Of a stretch of 64,000 nucleotides of DNA, positions 62,166 to 64,000 are shown in pieces. The stretch lies in contig NZ_CAJHCQ010000001.1 in NCBI RefSeq assembly GCF_904848665.1, positions 806,001-870,000 of the forward strand, read 5' to 3'. Origin of the DNA: Paraburkholderia hiiakae (GTDB taxonomy: Bacteria > Pseudomonadota > Gammaproteobacteria > Burkholderiales > Burkholderiaceae). The stretch's first letter is position 1. Each line of letters opens with the position of its first letter. The position numbers and the translations under genes were made by a program. A model generated the notes under the pieces. It had not been told where the DNA came from. It worked only from the letters and a program-made list of their open reading frames with translations, and did not search any database.

Positions 62166-62402
62166 AGGCACAAGGCGAGGCGCGTCGCCTGGCGTGTCGC
62201 CAGGCGCACTGCAAGGACACGGCGCGGTGCTGACACGAAAGCGCCGCGCCGGCGTCATATGCGTGTCCCGCAGCCGCGCGGGCAACGTGCTAGCATGGAA
62301 TTTCCCTCTTGTTGCGGGCGAGGCGCGACGCTTGCGCGCTTCACCGTGCGCGGCCCGATCCACCCGGCCCGTCGAGGGGTTTCCTTCCGCGAGGAGCACG
62401 TT

Positions 62403-62624
62403 ATGGAAGACGTCAGCTACACCAAGGGGATCTACACGGCCGTCGCCTCTGTGCGGCCCATGAACGCCGGCCAGTACCAGGGCCTGGTCTCCCTGGCGCG
62501 CGACGACGGCGAGGAACTCGAAAACGCGGTGTATGAAGTGGAAGCCGCATCGGGCACGCCGGAAGAAGCTCTCGAAGAAGCCAAGGCGCTGGCGCATCGC
62601 ATTCTCGGCGAGCTCGAACTGTAA
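62403..62624 (+). CDS. Small acidic protein of unknown function
   Basis: A 73-residue soluble protein rich in Glu and Ala, starting MEDVSYTKGIYTAV and ending in a helical EEALEEAKALAHRILGEL. A strong GCGAGGAGC site precedes the ATG at 62403. It shares a faint layout (GxY start, then a strand-rich middle, then TPxxA helix) with the gene product 124 bp downstream. No family recognised. Confidence 0.72.
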   Translation: MEDVSYTKGIYTAVASVRPMNAGQYQGLVSLARDDGEELENAVYEVEAASGTPEEALEEAKALAHRILGELEL

Positions 62625-62703
62625 GTCGCGCGGGGTGAACCCAGCGCCCGTTCAGGGTCTGCTGGCAGCGCTACATGCGACGGGGGTGCTCTGCATGGGA
62701 CCC

Positions 62704-62747
62704 GAGTCAGTGCTAAAGCACTAACTCTGGTCGACAGGAGGTTAGCC
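62704..62747 (+). promoter_or_regulatory. Possible RNA switch over the ribosome site of the next small gene
   Basis: GAGTCAGTGCT (62704-62714) pairs with AGCACTAACTC (62717-62727), one mismatch, two-base loop. The CTAAC (62721-62725) of its right arm can instead pair with GTTAG (62741-62745), which would enclose ACAGGAGG, the ribosome site of the gene at 62748. The two structures exclude each other. Confidence 0.4.
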
Positions 62748-62993
62748 ATGTCCGAACAGCTCTTTCTTTACGGCGTCTACGCCATTCACGTGCATCCCCT
62801 CGCACTGCAGGGTGCTCGCTGGGACGCCGAGTATCAGATCACGCATCGCGACAAAGCCGTGCAGCCGTGGGTCACGGTCGGCGGCAACGCGGGCTTCGAT
62901 GCGCCCACGCAAGCCGTGGACGCCGCACGCCGCCAGGCCATCGCCGATATCGAACACGGCGCGGGCATTCCGAAGCCGCACGGGTTTCCGTAA
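62748..62993 (+). CDS. Small protein of unknown function
   Basis: An 81-residue soluble protein (MSEQLFLYGVYAIHVHPLAL at the start, DAARRQAIADIEHGAG helix near the end). The TPxxA-like segment APTQAVDAA and the overall layout resemble the upstream 73-residue protein, so they may be distant paralogues (inference). AGGAGG is five bases off the optimal spacing to the ATG. No family recognised. A perfect inverted repeat follows. Confidence 0.72.
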   Translation: MSEQLFLYGVYAIHVHPLALQGARWDAEYQITHRDKAVQPWVTVGGNAGFDAPTQAVDAARRQAIADIEHGAGIPKPHGFP

Positions 62994-63017
62994 GCCCACC
63001 GCTCGCCCCCGCGCTTT

Positions 63018-63059
63018 GCTGCCGCTCACTCCCGCCGCGCTGCGGGAGTGAGCGGCAGC
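63018..63059. repeat. Perfect 18-bp inverted repeat
   Basis: GCTGCCGCTCACTCCCGC (63018-63035) pairs perfectly with 63042-63059 across a 6-base loop. It lies 25 bases past the small gene and 119 bases before the potassium channel gene. With no T run it is not a typical terminator; it may be a partial terminator, a binding site or a dispersed repeat. Confidence 0.75.
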
Positions 63060-63177
63060 GCATCGTCCCCGCATCGCTTTGCCAATACCTTCTTGCGGTA
63101 CGCTTGACGTGTCGCCTTGCCGCGTTGCTTCGGCATTGCTACGCTCCCACTCCCTTTTCAGAACCGCCAGGAACATC

Positions 63178-64000
63178 ATGACGTCGGAATCGCCGGAGCG
63201 CGTCGCAAACCACGAAGCGGCCCAGCAAGCCGAATCGGCGCCTCAGCCTTCGCCGGGCGTGGACATGGCCGCCTGCAAGGCCGAGTCACCCAGAGCAGGC
63301 AAGCCGGGCGTCAAGCGCGGCGCGCCGCGCAAGCTGATGGTGGGCTCGCGCGAAGTGCTCGTCTACGGCATGCCGCAGAGCTGGGGCGACTTCTACCACA
63401 CGGCGCTCACCATGCGCTGGCTCACATTCTTCGCCTCGCTCGCAGCCCTCTTCCTGTTCATGAACGGCGTGTTCGCGTGCCTCTACCAGCTCGGCACCGC
63501 GCCCATCGCCAACCAGTACCCGAAGGGCTTTCTCGGCGCGTTCTTCTTCAGCGTGGAAACGCTTGCGACCGTCGGCTACGGCGACATGCATCCGCAAACG
63601 GTCTACGCGCACATGGTCGCCACGCTCGAAATCTTCGTCGGCATGTCGGGCGTCGCATTGGCCACTGGTCTGGTGTTCGCACGCTTCTCGCGCCCGCGCG
63701 CGAAGATCATGTTCGCGAGCCAGGTGGTGGTGCACCCCATCGAAGGCCGCATGACGCTGATGGCGCGCGCCGCCAACGCCCGCCAGAACGTGATCGCCGA
63801 AGCGGGCGCGAAACTGCGGCTCATCCGTATCGAGACCTCTTCGGACGGCTTTCGCGCGCGGCGCATCCACGACCTCAAGCTCGTGCGCAACCAGCATCCG
63901 CTCTTCACGCTGGGCTGGAATCTCATGCACGTGATCGACGAGTCGAGCCCGCTCTACGGCGTCACGCCCGAGACGCTGGCCGAGCAGCACGCCACGCTCC
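63178..64000 (+). CDS. KirBac1.1-type inward-rectifier potassium channel (partial)
   Basis: The first 274 residues of a potassium channel that runs off the right edge; the family is about 330 residues long. An N-terminal slide segment (REVLVYGMP) precedes the first helix (about 83-103); the selectivity filter TVGYGD lies at 131-136 and the second helix follows (about 145-170, LEIFVGMSGVALATGLVFARF). The C-terminal Kir cytoplasmic domain then begins (VVVHPIEGRMTLMARAANAR). The sequence is very close to KirBac1.1 of B. pseudomallei, a structurally solved Kir channel. The ATG at 63178 has a CAGGAACAT site upstream. Confidence 0.95.
   Translation, partial: MTSESPERVANHEAAQQAESAPQPSPGVDMAACKAESPRAGKPGVKRGAPRKLMVGSREVLVYGMPQSWGDFYHTALTMRWLTFFASLAALFLFMNGVFACLYQLGTAPIANQYPKGFLGAFFFSVETLATVGYGDMHPQTVYAHMVATLEIFVGMSGVALATGLVFARFSRPRAKIMFASQVVVHPIEGRMTLMARAANARQNVIAEAGAKLRLIRIETSSDGFRARRIHDLKLVRNQHPLFTLGWNLMHVIDESSPLYGVTPETLAEQHATL

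Noticed and set aside
1..64000. CRISPR arrays, tRNA or rRNA genes, IS elements, prophage
   Set aside because: No regularly spaced direct repeats, no cloverleaf or rRNA sequence, and no transposase, integrase or phage structural genes were seen.

Overview
The window is GC-rich, densely coded DNA (roughly two thirds G+C by eye) with the gene content of a Burkholderiaceae chromosome, most likely Paraburkholderia, Caballeronia or Burkholderia. Supporting this are a KirBac1.1-type potassium channel, a PhaM-type PHA granule protein, the DUF3567/split-metH arrangement, DUF3108, DUF1840 and DUF3141 proteins, a Gram-negative trimeric-type porin and a stand-alone heptose adenylyltransferase. I see no rRNA, tRNA, CRISPR array, insertion sequence or prophage. 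It reads as core chromosome. The first gene (left edge) and the last gene (right edge) are cut by the window.

Left part (1-17.9 kb). A secreted-protein start (probably a DacC-type carboxypeptidase) is followed by a minus-strand run: alpha/beta hydrolase, thioredoxin-like [2Fe-2S] ferredoxin, VanZ-like protein and a four-gene Mla-like lipid ABC transporter (permease with STAS domain, ATPase, MCE protein, auxiliary lipoprotein). Divergent from it, across a 340-bp gap with two arrays of helically phased TGTGG motifs, lie birA-coaX and a small membrane protein. Next come a heptose adenylyltransferase, a ferritin-like diiron protein, a patatin, phaM, and a likely catabolic set (enoyl-CoA hydratase, branched-chain-type binding protein, fumarylacetoacetate-hydrolase-family enzyme) divergent from an IclR regulator.

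Middle (17.9-34.3 kb). DUF3108 protein, a PcaD-like hydrolase, DUF3567, then methionine synthase split into two genes (homocysteine domain; pterin, B12 and activation domains), a tiny polycationic secreted protein, DUF1840, argS, a SPOR-domain protein, dsbA, a short-chain dehydrogenase, a DppA-like and a sulfate-type binding protein, both without permease genes, and a VYVAP-repeat protein.

Centre-right (34.3-45.8 kb). A fabI / DUF3141 / pta / ackA group is the most interesting locus. The 915-residue DUF3141 protein carries a Cys-Asp-His arrangement and a G-x-C-x-G-G box like PHA synthases, plus a histone-like basic tail. It is followed by a serine hydrolase, ghrA, HMG-CoA lyase, and a tightly overlapping operon (YbaK, DUF1289, MaoC, metallo-beta-lactamase fold).

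Right part (45.8-64 kb). DUF445 protein, an EamA transporter divergent from an Lrp-type regulator, a fluoroacetate-dehalogenase-like enzyme with the known catalytic and halide residues, nitronate monooxygenase, a LysR regulator, a porin, a Gly/Pro-rich secreted protein, an SBF-like symporter, an EAL-CBS-GGDEF protein, a 51-residue DUF3309 protein, and a LacI / AGE-isomerase / PfkB-kinase set that looks like mannose to fructose to fructose-6-phosphate catabolism. Two small unknown proteins and the truncated Kir channel close the window.
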